Source: Chloroflexia bacterium (GTDB taxonomy: Bacteria; Chloroflexota; Chloroflexia; Thermomicrobiales; JALYUS01). From it: DNA of 18,699 nucleotides. The notes below the pieces were generated by a model, which was given only the letters and a program-made list of their open reading frames with translations, was not told where the DNA came from and did not search any database. Below, piece after piece: positions 7,477-13,195 of this stretch. The position numbers and the translations under genes are program-made. The stretch lies in assembly GCA_025924435.1 (NCBI GenBank), contig JAICIL010000050.1, forward strand, positions 1 to 18,699, in the 5' to 3' direction. Position 1 is the stretch's first letter. Each line of letters opens with the position of its first letter.

Positions 7477-7759
7477 GTTCACAAACCGGGAGACGCAAAA
7501 GACGCCGACCGGGGACGCTTAACAACAGGATACCTTGCCGGTTCGCTGGCTTGAGGTATTCAGAGATGTGCAGCCTCACACCCGTTCCAGGGTGTTGGCG
7601 ATAGATATCCCCTCTGATTTCCTCTTTTGACGGGCATCACCACGGTGATGTCACCCGCCTTAACAGCCTAGCCCGACAATTCGGCGGAACACCACCACCG
7701 ATGCGACAGGCACCTACGGCAAATGTGACCCGCGCCCTCGATCCTCTATCGGGGGCGCG
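7477..7759 (+). ncRNA. Candidate structured non-coding RNA or long 5' leader
   Basis: This stretch has no credible reading frame, is visibly less GC-rich than its neighbours, and starts from the strong promoter at 7442-7470. Several hairpins can be drawn in series. GGATACCT...AGGTATTC encloses GCCGG-TTCG-CTGGC, a UUCG tetraloop. ACACCC/GGGTGT spans about 7607-7624. CATCAC-CACG-GTGATG lies inside CGGG/CCCG near 7637-7663. The last is a 12-bp stem at 7731-7759. Near the 5' end ACCGGGAGACGC and ACCGGGGACGC form a direct repeat. It does not match tmRNA, RNase P RNA, SRP RNA or a riboswitch class that I can verify by eye. The downstream surface-protein gene could be under its control, or it may be an independent RNA of about 280 nt. 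Ends are inferred. Confidence 0.45.
7731..7759 (+). terminator. Strong 12-bp hairpin, candidate terminator of the non-coding RNA
   Basis: CGCGCCCTCGAT (7731-7742) pairs with ATCGGGGGCGCG (7748-7759) around CCTCT, with a single G-U wobble. The sequence after it is GTCGTTAAAA rather than a clean T-run, so termination efficiency is uncertain. It could instead be an attenuator or an RNA-stabilising 3' hairpin. Confidence 0.5.
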
Positions 7760-7918
7760 ACGTCGTTAAAATCATGCGGATGCGCCGCGCCATGATGTGG
7801 CAACCTCGCCCTCCATCGTCATACAGATCATCCGTACCCGGCCTCTTTCCCGACGGGAGACGGAAACGCTCGACACTCGGCCTGTGGTCTCCCCGCGTCC
7901 CGGATATTCTCGTGCCGC

Positions 7919-7947
7919 AAGACATTCCTCGTCTCGCACGGTACACT
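7919..7947 (+). promoter_or_regulatory. Probable promoter of the Tat-type surface protein gene
   Basis: AAGACA (7919-7924) and TACACT (7942-7947) are spaced by 17 bases, about 40 bases before the start codon at 7987. The -10 and the bases after it, TACACTGCGCG, are identical ahead of the paralogous surface-protein gene (17921-17931). That conservation between paralogues is the main support. Confidence 0.5.
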
Positions 7948-7986
7948 GCGCGTGGCGATGCAGCAGAAGCGGCAGAGGAGATCATT

Positions 7987-9219
7987 ATGGCGGGGCGATG
8001 GCGCGTGGATGGACGCACTGCGGATCAGCCGGGCGCGAGCAGGGCGCTGAAGCGGCGGGGCATCATCGCGGCGGCGGGGGCGGCCGTCGCGGGGATCGCC
8101 ATGAACCAGGCGGCGCAGCCCGTTGCCGCTGCGACGTTTCTCACTCTCAGTAACAACGATGACACCACGAATGTCGGCACCGCACCAACGCGCCTCTTTG
8201 GCTTCTCCTTCACCGGCGCGGTTCTTGACGTGATTGCGAACGGAACGGCCGGCATTGCCGAGGTTGCCCTCAGCGCGGCGGGCAATCTGGGCGCGGGCGG
8301 GCTGACGGCGACGGGCGGGATCGGAGGCGGCGGCACGGGGGCGACGCCCGCGCCCGGAATTGTTTCGACGGGTGGCACGAACGCGACGATTTCGGGATTT
8401 TCCGGCACCGGCGCCGATGGGATCATCACGACAGGCGGCCAGGGCAAATTCGCTGGTAGTGGAATCACCGCCCGGGGCGGAGGCGTCAATGACCGCTCCG
8501 GCGCCGGCGTTGGGGGCAACGGCGTCACGGGAATTGGCGGGGTGGGGCCAACGGACGGCGCGGGCATCTTCGGGCAGTCCGGCAAGGGTACCGGCGTCTA
8601 TGGCGTCAGTACCAACGGTCTCTATGGCGTGCGCGGCGACGCGGGCACGGCCCCCGGCGCGGCGGGCCTCCTCGGCGTCGCCACCGATGTCCACGCCGTC
8701 GCGTGCGGCGCGGTCGCCGTCGCCCCCGCCTCGGTGGCGGGCTACTTCAACGGCGAGGTGCATGTCGAGGGGCCGTTCTATGTGGACCCGGTGAGCAACA
8801 AGCATGGCGTGATCGCCCACCCGGACGGTACGAAGCGGGTGTTGTACTCAATGGAAGCGCCGGAGAGTTGGGTGGAGGACTTCGGCAAGGGCGCACTGAC
8901 GAACGGTAGCGCGACGATCGCGCTGGATACGGACTTCGCCGCCGTCATCCATACCGATGCCTATCTGGTCTTCCTGACCGAACGCGATGGCAGTCACGGG
9001 ATCTACGTGACAAAGCAGAGCGCCGGTGGCTTCGAGGTGCGCACGCAGAGCGGGCAGGGGGATGCAACATTCTACTGGCGCGTGGTGGCGCGGCCAAACG
9101 TGGGCAAGAACGTGGAGCGGCTGCCGAAGTACACGCCGCCGTCGCTGGACATCGCGGAGATCGAGAAATCGGCGCGCGACGCGAAGAAGGAGCCATCCGA
9201 GCCGGTCAAGAAGCCGTAG
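7987..9219 (+). CDS. Tat-type exported glycine-rich surface protein
   Basis: The 410-residue product starts at the ATG at 7987, behind GAGGAG. A longer in-frame start at 7774 has no ribosome binding site and would bury the signal. The N-terminus has LKRRGIIAAAGAAVAGIA (21-38) and an AxA-type cut near residue 49: a twin-arginine-like signal with Arg23-Arg24. Residues 50-230 are low-complexity Gly/Ala/Thr/Val with GTGVYG, GLYGVRGDAG and GAAGLLGV units that look like a beta-repeat rod. A folded C-terminal part follows (about 252-380: GYFNGEVHVEGPFYVD, IAHPDGTKRVLYSMEAPESWVEDFGKG, then alternating strands). Proteins with this C-terminal layout resemble phage tail-fibre-like or adhesin-like tails. 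The tail ends Lys/Pro/Glu-rich (VKKP). Probably secreted or cell-surface structural; no enzymatic motif is seen. It is paralogous to the gene at 17965, with Arg-Arg at the same residue positions. Confidence 0.85.
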   Translation: MAGRWRVDGRTADQPGASRALKRRGIIAAAGAAVAGIAMNQAAQPVAAATFLTLSNNDDTTNVGTAPTRLFGFSFTGAVLDVIANGTAGIAEVALSAAGNLGAGGLTATGGIGGGGTGATPAPGIVSTGGTNATISGFSGTGADGIITTGGQGKFAGSGITARGGGVNDRSGAGVGGNGVTGIGGVGPTDGAGIFGQSGKGTGVYGVSTNGLYGVRGDAGTAPGAAGLLGVATDVHAVACGAVAVAPASVAGYFNGEVHVEGPFYVDPVSNKHGVIAHPDGTKRVLYSMEAPESWVEDFGKGALTNGSATIALDTDFAAVIHTDAYLVFLTERDGSHGIYVTKQSAGGFEVRTQSGQGDATFYWRVVARPNVGKNVERLPKYTPPSLDIAEIEKSARDAKKEPSEPVKKP

Positions 9220-9257
9220 CGCGGCGCAATCCGACGACTGCGGGCGCGGTGCATCCG
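9208..9257 (+). repeat. Diverged repeat of the surface-gene 3' end (copy 1 of 2)
   Basis: These 50 bases, spanning the AAGAAGCC end and TAG stop of the surface-protein gene, align without gaps to 17334-17383 with 37 identical positions by direct count. Nine of the 13 differences I list are transitions of the A/G or C/T kind. The match continues past the stop, so it reflects shared ancestry of the DNA segment and not only protein similarity. Confidence 0.7.
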
Positions 9258-9260
9258 GCT

Positions 9261-9365
9261 GCGTGCGCGCATCGTTGAGGCCGGGCGGAATATGACGCAG
9301 GGCGCATTCGCTCAGCCAGGAACTGGCGCTCTTTCGTGGCATCGAGCACGCGATGGCCGCGGTCG
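9261..9365 (+). pseudogene. Remnant of a coiled-coil gene homologous to 17486-17773
   Basis: Sequence between the surface protein stop and the DUF1003 gene matches the middle of the intact gene at 17486-17773 (its bases from about 17605 to 17711). A run of over 25 identical bases covers the CTCAGCCAGGAACTGG segment and its flanks. Small indels shift the frame several times, and the first 40 codons and the 3' end are absent. No start codon or ribosome binding site remains. The intact copy also lies next to surface-protein sequence. This is a decayed duplicate. Confidence 0.85.
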
Positions 9366-9941
9366 TCACCGCACTATCTGATCTGAACCCTGGCGCTCCT
9401 CCGGCGGGGCAGTGTGCTCCCTGAGCAGTGCGAGCATCTCCATCTGCTGCGCCAGCACCCGATCCTGCGCGGCGAGGATTGCCGCCTGTTCGCGCGCCAG
9501 CCGCTGGATCTCCTCGGTGTTCACATGTGTCAGCCCGACGATCTCCGCCGTCTCATCTACCGTCACCGCCTCGTGGTCGTCGCGCCGGCGGTCCTTCGCC
9601 GCCTGCCGGTTCTGGCTCATCATGATGATCGGCGCGGCATATGCGGCCTGTGTCGAGAAGAGGAGATTCAAGAGGGTGAAGGGATAGGGGTCGAAGTGGC
9701 GAATGACCGCCACGATGTTGAGGATAATCCACGCCGCAACGATCGCGCTCTGGATGATGATGAAGCGCCACGATCCCATCGCCGCCGCCACCGCGTCGGC
9801 GGCGCGCTCCCCGGTCGTCTTCGGGGTGTGGATGCGCGCACGCGCGGATATTTCTCTCTTCACTCTTTTCTCTACTCTCTTCACGACAATGCCGCCGGTG
9901 CAACCGGCGATTGCGTTCGCATCATAACGGGAGGGGCCCAC
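9366..9941 (-). CDS. DUF1003 family membrane protein
   Basis: The 191-residue product contains the characteristic DUF1003 core: ERAADAVAAAMGSWRFIIIQ (45-64), a first membrane helix ending WIILN, then DPYPFTLLNLLFSTQAAYAAPIIMMSQNRQ (84-113) and a charged KDRRRDD stretch. Two membrane helices (about 58-80 and 86-108) are followed by a roughly 75-residue cytoplasmic coiled-coil tail rich in Glu, Gln and Ala. The family's molecular role is not established; members are small inner-membrane proteins. The start is uncertain. GTG at 9941 lacks a clear Shine-Dalgarno sequence, and GTG about 19 codons later (VKRVEKRVKRE) is equally possible. It stands alone, convergent with the surface-protein locus, and its 3' end abuts the coiled-coil gene remnant. 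Confidence 0.88.
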   Translation of the reverse strand: MGPSRYDANAIAGCTGGIVVKRVEKRVKREISARARIHTPKTTGERAADAVAAAMGSWRFIIIQSAIVAAWIILNIVAVIRHFDPYPFTLLNLLFSTQAAYAAPIIMMSQNRQAAKDRRRDDHEAVTVDETAEIVGLTHVNTEEIQRLAREQAAILAAQDRVLAQQMEMLALLREHTAPPEERQGSDQIVR

Positions 9942-9978
9942 CGGACTCGGTAATCACCCCGGCGTGATCGCCGTGCCC

Positions 9979-10058
9979 GATGGGCGAAGAAAGGAGAAAG
10001 GGTGCGGTGATGGGGGAACCACCACCGCACAGGGAAAAGGGAGGGGAGGAATAATCAT
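9979..10058 (-). repeat. Copy 1 of an 80-bp terminator-bearing repeat downstream of receiver genes
   Basis: This segment is nearly identical to 10857-10937. The shared part includes GGTGCGGTGATGGGGG, CCACCACCGCAC and GGGAAAAGGGAGGGG. Each copy lies 3' of one of the two receiver genes, which shows that the duplicated unit included the non-coding 3' flank. In copy 1 about 85 extra bases separate it from the coding end. Confidence 0.85.
10002..10030 (-). terminator. Hairpin terminator of receiver gene 1
   Basis: Read on the minus strand, GTGCGGTG and CACCGCAC form a perfect 8-bp stem around 13 nt. The next bases on that strand are pyrimidine-rich with several T-runs (CCCTTTCTCCTTTCTTC). The identical stem recurs at 10880-10908. 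Confidence 0.6.
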
Positions 10059-10142
10059 TCGAATATGGCGTCTGCCGCTCCTCGCTCGCGCACCGTTCGT
10101 GGAGACTGGCGATGCCATCCCGCGCGGTCGCCGCGCGAGCGA

Positions 10143-10637
10143 TCATCCGTCTCGCTCACACGAGGCGTCGAGGGCATGGCGGGGCGTACCCGCCACCGGT
10201 GGATTGCCCGCCATCGCGGTATGCAGTTGCGGGCCGCGCTCCCACTGCACCGGGGAGGGACCGAGCGCCGCCGCGATTGCGTCCAGCAGATCCTGCAAGT
10301 CGAACGGCTTGCGCACCACCTGACAATGCAGCGCGTGCAGCACGTCGGCTTGCACCGGCAGCAACTCCGGCTCGCCGGTGACAATGACCGTCGGGATGTG
10401 CGTCGTCTCCACATCGCTCCAGAGCCGCTTGAGGAAGGCCCAGCCGTCGTCACGCTCCTCCATCCAGAGGTCGAGGATCACGAGATGGGGCTGCAAGCGC
10501 TTCAGCAGTGCGTGCGCACGTGTCCACTCCCCCGCATACCAGCGGAGGGTGCGGTAGCCTTCATCGGTGAGCAGATCATGCATCAGGGAGAGGAAGGAGG
10601 GGTCATTGTCCAGAACCGCGATCACCGGGGCCGTCAT
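10143..10637 (-). CDS. Receiver-only response regulator (copy 1)
   Basis: The 164-residue product starts at the ATG at 10637, behind AGAGGG; an in-frame TTG at 10655 is less likely. It has a complete receiver fold. The acidic pocket is LDNDP (Asp10, Asp12), the phosphoacceptor Asp56 is in HLVILDLW, Thr87 is in VIVTGEP and Lys110 is in VRKPFD. No DNA-binding or enzymatic output domain follows; the last 35 residues are low-complexity. It would act like CheY or Spo0F, passing on or responding to phosphorylation by a kinase that is not in this window. It is a tandem duplicate of the gene at 10937-11428, sharing over half its residues, the upstream leader and the downstream hairpin. Compared with copy 2, its C-terminal end appears shifted in frame, and homology resumes only near 10055. 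Confidence 0.92.
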   Translation of the reverse strand: MTAPVIAVLDNDPSFLSLMHDLLTDEGYRTLRWYAGEWTRAHALLKRLQPHLVILDLWMEERDDGWAFLKRLWSDVETTHIPTVIVTGEPELLPVQADVLHALHCQVVRKPFDLQDLLDAIAAALGPSPVQWERGPQLHTAMAGNPPVAGTPRHALDASCERDG

Positions 10638-10708
10638 CGGGCCCTCTTCCCGCAACGCCGGATGTGGGACAACACGAGCGGGGATGGGCGAAGTGCCGCC
10701 TGGCCGTG

Positions 10709-10801
10709 GAGCGCTTGGTCGTCATCAGCGTTGCCGCGTAAGCATAACACAATACGAACGAATTCATATACTATCCGGGAGGAATCTGTGGAAATCTATA
10801 T
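10709..10801. promoter_or_regulatory. Shared leader copy L1 with paired ATCT boxes 10 bp apart
   Basis: The block from GCTTGGTCGTCATCAGCGTT through CATAACACAATACGAACG to GAAATCTATATACTC is repeated at L2 (11492-11587) and, more diverged, L3 (15268-15360). At its far end ATCT occurs at 10784-10787 and 10794-10797, one helical turn apart. On the minus strand, TGTTATGCT makes an extended -10-like motif for receiver 1. Direct repeats at helical spacing suit OmpR/PhoB-like or ribbon-helix-helix binding; which protein binds is unknown. Confidence 0.55.
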
Positions 10802-10856
10802 ACTCAACGGGAGACCCACCGGATCCGGCAGCCTCATCGCCGCGACTGCCATGCTC

Positions 10857-10937
10857 GATGGATGAAGAAAGGGGAAAGGGTGCGGTGATGGGGGAGCCAC
10901 CACCGCACGGGGAAAAGGGAGGGGGGGCAGTAGTCAT
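10857..10937 (-). repeat. Copy 2 of the 80-bp terminator-bearing repeat downstream of receiver genes
   Basis: This is the near-identical partner of 9979-10058. Here the repeat begins exactly at the end of the receiver 2 coding sequence, the probable ancestral arrangement. Confidence 0.85.
10880..10908 (-). terminator. Hairpin terminator of receiver gene 2
   Basis: The stem GTGCGGTG/CACCGCAC is the same as at 10002-10030, with a 13-nt loop differing by one base. The minus strand continues with CCCTTTCCCCTTTCTTC. It lies about 30 nt past the stop codon. Confidence 0.6.
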
Positions 10938-11428
10938 CAAGATTCTTCCGCCGCAGCGGCGAGAGAAGCGTCGGGCGTCTCCGCTACAGGAGAATCGGCG
11001 TGGGAGGCGGCATGCACGTAGGCGCCGAAGGAGCGTGCGGCGGGCGACGGGCCGAGCGCCGTCGCGATCGCGCTGAGCAGCTCCTGGGAATCGAACGGCT
11101 TGACCAGCACTTGGCAGGCCATCCTCCGCAGCAACTCATCCGCCCCCGGCGGCGGCGTCGGCTGCCCGGAGGCGATGATCGCCGGGATGTCCGCAGTCTC
11201 GAGATCGGCGCACAAATGTCTGAGGAAGGCCCAGCCGTCCGCGCGCTCCGCCAACCAGAGGTCGAGGATCACGAGGTCGGGGCGGGCGCGCTTCACCACC
11301 GCGTGCGCGTCGGTGACATCCCGCGGGCGGCAGCGGAGGGTGCGGTAGCCTTCCTCGGTCAGGAGAGCGTGCATCGTGGAGAGGGAGGAGGAGTCGTTGC
11401 CGAGGAGGACGATTCTCGCGGCTGTCAT
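10937..11428 (-). CDS. Receiver-only response regulator (copy 2) with altered acidic pocket
   Basis: The 163-residue product starts at the ATG at 11428, behind AAGGGGG. The longer open frame to 11554 runs through the conserved leader and was not chosen. It is a receiver domain with phosphoacceptor Asp56 (DLVILDLW), Ser87 in place of the usual Thr (IIASGQP) and Lys110 (LVKPFD). The N-terminal acidic motif reads LLGND, so the first of the two metal-binding acids in copy 1 (LDND) is replaced by Gly10. Magnesium binding and phosphorylation may be weakened. There is no output domain. It is divergently transcribed from the ribbon-helix-helix gene at 11792, with leader L2 between them. Confidence 0.9.
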   Translation of the reverse strand: MTAARIVLLGNDSSSLSTMHALLTEEGYRTLRCRPRDVTDAHAVVKRARPDLVILDLWLAERADGWAFLRHLCADLETADIPAIIASGQPTPPPGADELLRRMACQVLVKPFDSQELLSAIATALGPSPAARSFGAYVHAASHADSPVAETPDASLAAAAEES

Positions 11429-11491
11429 CGAGCCCCCTTCCCGCAAACGCCGGATGGGACGACACGAGCGGGGATGGGCGAAGTACCTGGC

Positions 11492-11587
11492 CGTGGGGCG
11501 CTTGGTCGTCATCAGCATTGCCCGAACAGCGTAACACATTGCGAACGAGTTCACGCCGACCCAGAGAAAATCTATAGAAATCTATAC
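11492..11587. promoter_or_regulatory. Shared leader copy L2 with tandem AAATCTATA boxes, between receiver 2 and RHH-A
   Basis: AAATCTATAG (11568-11577) and AAATCTATAC (11578-11587) are a perfect tandem pair of 10-bp units except for the last base. The preceding GCTTGGTCGTCATCAGCATT and CGTAACACATTGCGAACGAG match L1 closely. On the minus strand TGTTACGCT gives an extended -10-like motif for receiver 2. On the plus strand the boxes end 58 bases before the -10 of RHH-A. Placed between divergent genes, this is the natural control site for both. Confidence 0.6.
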
Positions 11588-11642
11588 ATTATGTCGAATA
11601 TGAACATTTCGGCTGCTGAAAAACACTAAGGGAGCGTTCTCG

Positions 11643-11651
11643 TGGTATAAT
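11643..11651 (+). promoter_or_regulatory. Extended -10 promoter of RHH-A
   Basis: TGG-TATAAT is a perfect extended -10. No -35 is visible at the right distance (the bases there read ACACTA). The surrounding TTCTCGTGGTATAATGATCG is identical ahead of RHH-B. A promoter without a -35 often depends on an activator, and the tandem boxes lie about 60-80 bases upstream. Confidence 0.65.
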
Positions 11652-11657
11652 GATCGT

Positions 11658-11791
11658 GTCAAGTTCTTGACCCCCGCTCGACACCCCCGACATTGTGGGC
11701 CGCGCCGCGAGGCGCCGGCAATGCGAAAATCTTTTGGGTCGCAGCCCACCGTGCACGCATCGCGCGCACCTGGGACGCGAGGAGATCCCGC
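11658..11791 (+). promoter_or_regulatory. Conserved 5' leader of RHH-A with two hairpins
   Basis: The untranslated leader is nearly identical to that of RHH-B up to GGTCGCAG, then diverges until the ribosome binding site. Two stems are kept in both copies. In copy A GCGCC-GCGA-GGCGC has a GNRA loop, while copy B keeps the stem with a three-base GCA loop. TGCGA...TCGCA is kept although its loop sequence changes. TCAAG-TT-CTTGA near the 5' end is palindromic here but broken in copy B. Retained stems with changed loops suggest an RNA role. Confidence 0.45.
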
Positions 11792-12049
11792 ATGACCACG
11801 ACACGAGACGGCCGATCCCCGCCCAAGGGCCGCCCCGGCCCCAAGCCGCGCGGGCGCACCGTCGTCCCCCTGACGATCACCGTCACCCACGCCCAGCGCG
11901 CCGATCTGGAGGCGCGTGCGGACACTGAGCGGGTCAGCATCAGCACGATCGTCCGCCGGTTCGTCGCCGCGGGCCTCGCCGCAGGCGGACTGTTCGTACT
12001 CTCAGCATTGATCGAGACCACAATCGCGCGCCGCACCGGCGCGATTTAA
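11792..12049 (+). CDS. RHH-A: ribbon-helix-helix (CopG-like) protein with hydrophobic C-terminus
   Basis: The 85-residue product starts at the ATG at 11792, behind GAGGAG. A basic, proline-rich N-terminus (PKGRPGPKPRGR) leads into VVPLTITVTHAQRADLEARA and VSISTIVRRFVAAGLA. This gives one beta strand and two helices in the order of ribbon-helix-helix DNA-binding proteins. The tail LAAGGLFVLSALIETTI (62-78) is hydrophobic enough to be a membrane helix or a buried dimer helix. It shares 70 of the first 84 residues with RHH-B (15559-15930). It is divergent from receiver 2 and followed by a small gene whose ribosome binding site overlaps its stop, so the two are cotranscribed. An antitoxin-like role is possible, but the next gene does not resemble a known toxin. 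Confidence 0.75.
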   Translation: MTTTRDGRSPPKGRPGPKPRGRTVVPLTITVTHAQRADLEARADTERVSISTIVRRFVAAGLAAGGLFVLSALIETTIARRTGAI

Positions 12050-12059
12050 GGAGCGCACA

Positions 12060-12272
12060 ATGATGGAATCACGCACGGTGAACGGGCACATGCTCGCCTC
12101 ACTCGGGATGGTTGCCGGCCGTACGATCTATAGCTTCACGTCCCACGGAGAAGCGTACCGCCTCACCCCCGACCTGCCGACGACCTACCTGCTCCGACAC
12201 CCGGCGGACGGTTATTCCGGTGTCTTCGACACATTGGAGGAAGCCGTCGCCTACGCCGATACGCGCGAATAG
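12060..12272 (+). CDS. Small protein of unknown function downstream of RHH-A
   Basis: The 70-residue product starts ATG-ATG (12060 or 12063), and its AAGGAG ribosome binding site overlaps the RHH-A stop. It reads MMESRTVNGHMLASLGMVAG, then a short beta-rich middle (IYSFTSHGEAYRL, TTYLLRHPADGYSGVFDTLEEA) ending YADTRE. The pattern of short strands and a closing FDTLEEAVAYA helix fits a small one-domain fold. No family was recognised. The tight link makes it an operon partner of RHH-A; RHH-B is followed instead by a PRC-barrel gene, so the partner is not conserved. Confidence 0.7.
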   Translation: MMESRTVNGHMLASLGMVAGRTIYSFTSHGEAYRLTPDLPTTYLLRHPADGYSGVFDTLEEAVAYADTRE

Positions 12273-12384
12273 GGCGGAGAGGGAACCACAAACCGTCCAC
12301 GCCCCGGGCGGATCGTGCGGTGAGCGCGTTCACGTCCGGCGGCCATCGTTCGGGGTGGCGGGTCGCGGAGAGGGAGAATTGAGC

Positions 12385-12846
12385 ATGGAGACTGACTGGG
12401 CACGCGAGATGGACACATTCTTCGCCGGGGAGACCGCGAAACAAGACGCGAAGCAGGAGCGGGAGGCGACCGCCTCCGAGGCGGAGGCCCGGCAGATCGC
12501 CGCATGCATGCGGGGGGCGGTGCTCCCGGCGATGCGCGCCGTGCAAGCGATCCTGGAGGCGCGCGGGCGGGCGGTCGAAATCACCGAACCGGGGACGGGC
12601 GACACGCCGATGGCGATCGGGGTGAAACACGGGAAGCGCGACGAGCTGTTCTACCGGGTAATCGCGATGGGGAAGGGTGACGGCACGGTGGAAGTGGCGA
12701 CCCGGATCCGCAAGCGCATCCTCGGGTCGAGCGCGACGACGGAGACGGAGGGTGTTCTCCGTCGCGGGGCCGAAATGACGAAGGACGAGGTGATCGGGGA
12801 CATCCTGACCAACTTCAAGGATGCGATCCGTATGCCCGTCGTGTGA
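12385..12846 (+). CDS. Hypothetical protein, 153 aa, helical N-terminus and compact C-terminal domain
   Basis: The start at ATG 12385 has AGGGAG eight bases upstream; TTG at 12379 is possible. Residues 1-45 are charged and helical (AREMDTFFAGETAKQDAKQE and on). They are followed by a domain with alternating strands: AVEITEPG, PMAIGVKHGKRDELFYRVIAM and GTVEVATRIRKRILG. The end is MTKDEVIGDILTNFKDAIRM. There is no signal peptide or membrane helix, so it is cytosolic. No family was recognised by eye. It follows the RHH-A pair after about 110 bases with its own ribosome binding site. Confidence 0.75.
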   Translation: METDWAREMDTFFAGETAKQDAKQEREATASEAEARQIAACMRGAVLPAMRAVQAILEARGRAVEITEPGTGDTPMAIGVKHGKRDELFYRVIAMGKGDGTVEVATRIRKRILGSSATTETEGVLRRGAEMTKDEVIGDILTNFKDAIRMPVV

Positions 12847-12882
12847 TCGTGGCCGCGATGACGATCGTACCCTGGAGGGGAC

Positions 12883-13146
12883 GTGGGCGAGTTGCAGTAT
12901 GCGGTCATCGGCAGGTCCGAGACCTACCCGACCCTCTACCATATGAATCAGACGAGGCCGAATGCCGAGCGGCTCCGCCAGCGGCGGGAAGCGGCGATCA
13001 AGCGCCCGTGTTTCGTCGTCGCGATGGAGGCATGGGCGGCGAATCCGCTCACCGCCCTCCAGGAGGCGGAGGCGGCACGATCACGTTCGGAGGGATCGGC
13101 AAGCCGCGCCGAACAAAATCGGTACCCGGCGACACGACGGCCATGA
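12883..13146 (+). CDS. Small hypothetical protein, 87 aa
   Basis: The GTG start at 12883 is preceded by GGAGGGGAC, a strong Shine-Dalgarno sequence, 36 bases after the previous stop. The product begins MGELQYAVIGRSETYPTLYH and continues with a basic helix (NAERLRQRREAAIKRP), CFVVAMEAWAANPLTALQEA and a low-complexity Ser/Arg tail. The N-terminal half has good codon character for this genome; the last 25 residues are less convincing and may be run-on. No function recognised. Confidence 0.55.
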   Translation: MGELQYAVIGRSETYPTLYHMNQTRPNAERLRQRREAAIKRPCFVVAMEAWAANPLTALQEAEAARSRSEGSASRAEQNRYPATRRP

Positions 13147-13195
13147 GCCGCGACGAGCGGGAAAGGAAACGCAATGGCGAAGAATCCAGGCGGAG

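Noticed and set aside
7470..7520. GACGCAAAA segment resembling part of the cyclic-di-GMP-I riboswitch
   Set aside because: The other conserved pieces and the two parallel stems of that class could not be found in the right order, so only a structured-RNA call was made.
7540..7575. GCCGGTTCGCTGGC as a tRNA T-arm
   Set aside because: The loop is only four bases, and no acceptor, D or anticodon arms can be placed around it.
11582..11890. Minus-strand frames across both RHH leaders sharing a GGQELDTIIIPRE-like string
   Set aside because: The shared string is just the reverse of the duplicated promoter and leader; the frames are antisense to RHH genes and lack ribosome binding sites.
11792..12272. 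RHH-A and the 70-aa gene as a toxin-antitoxin pair
   Set aside because: The second protein has no recognisable toxin features, and the paralogue RHH-B is followed by an unrelated PRC-barrel gene.
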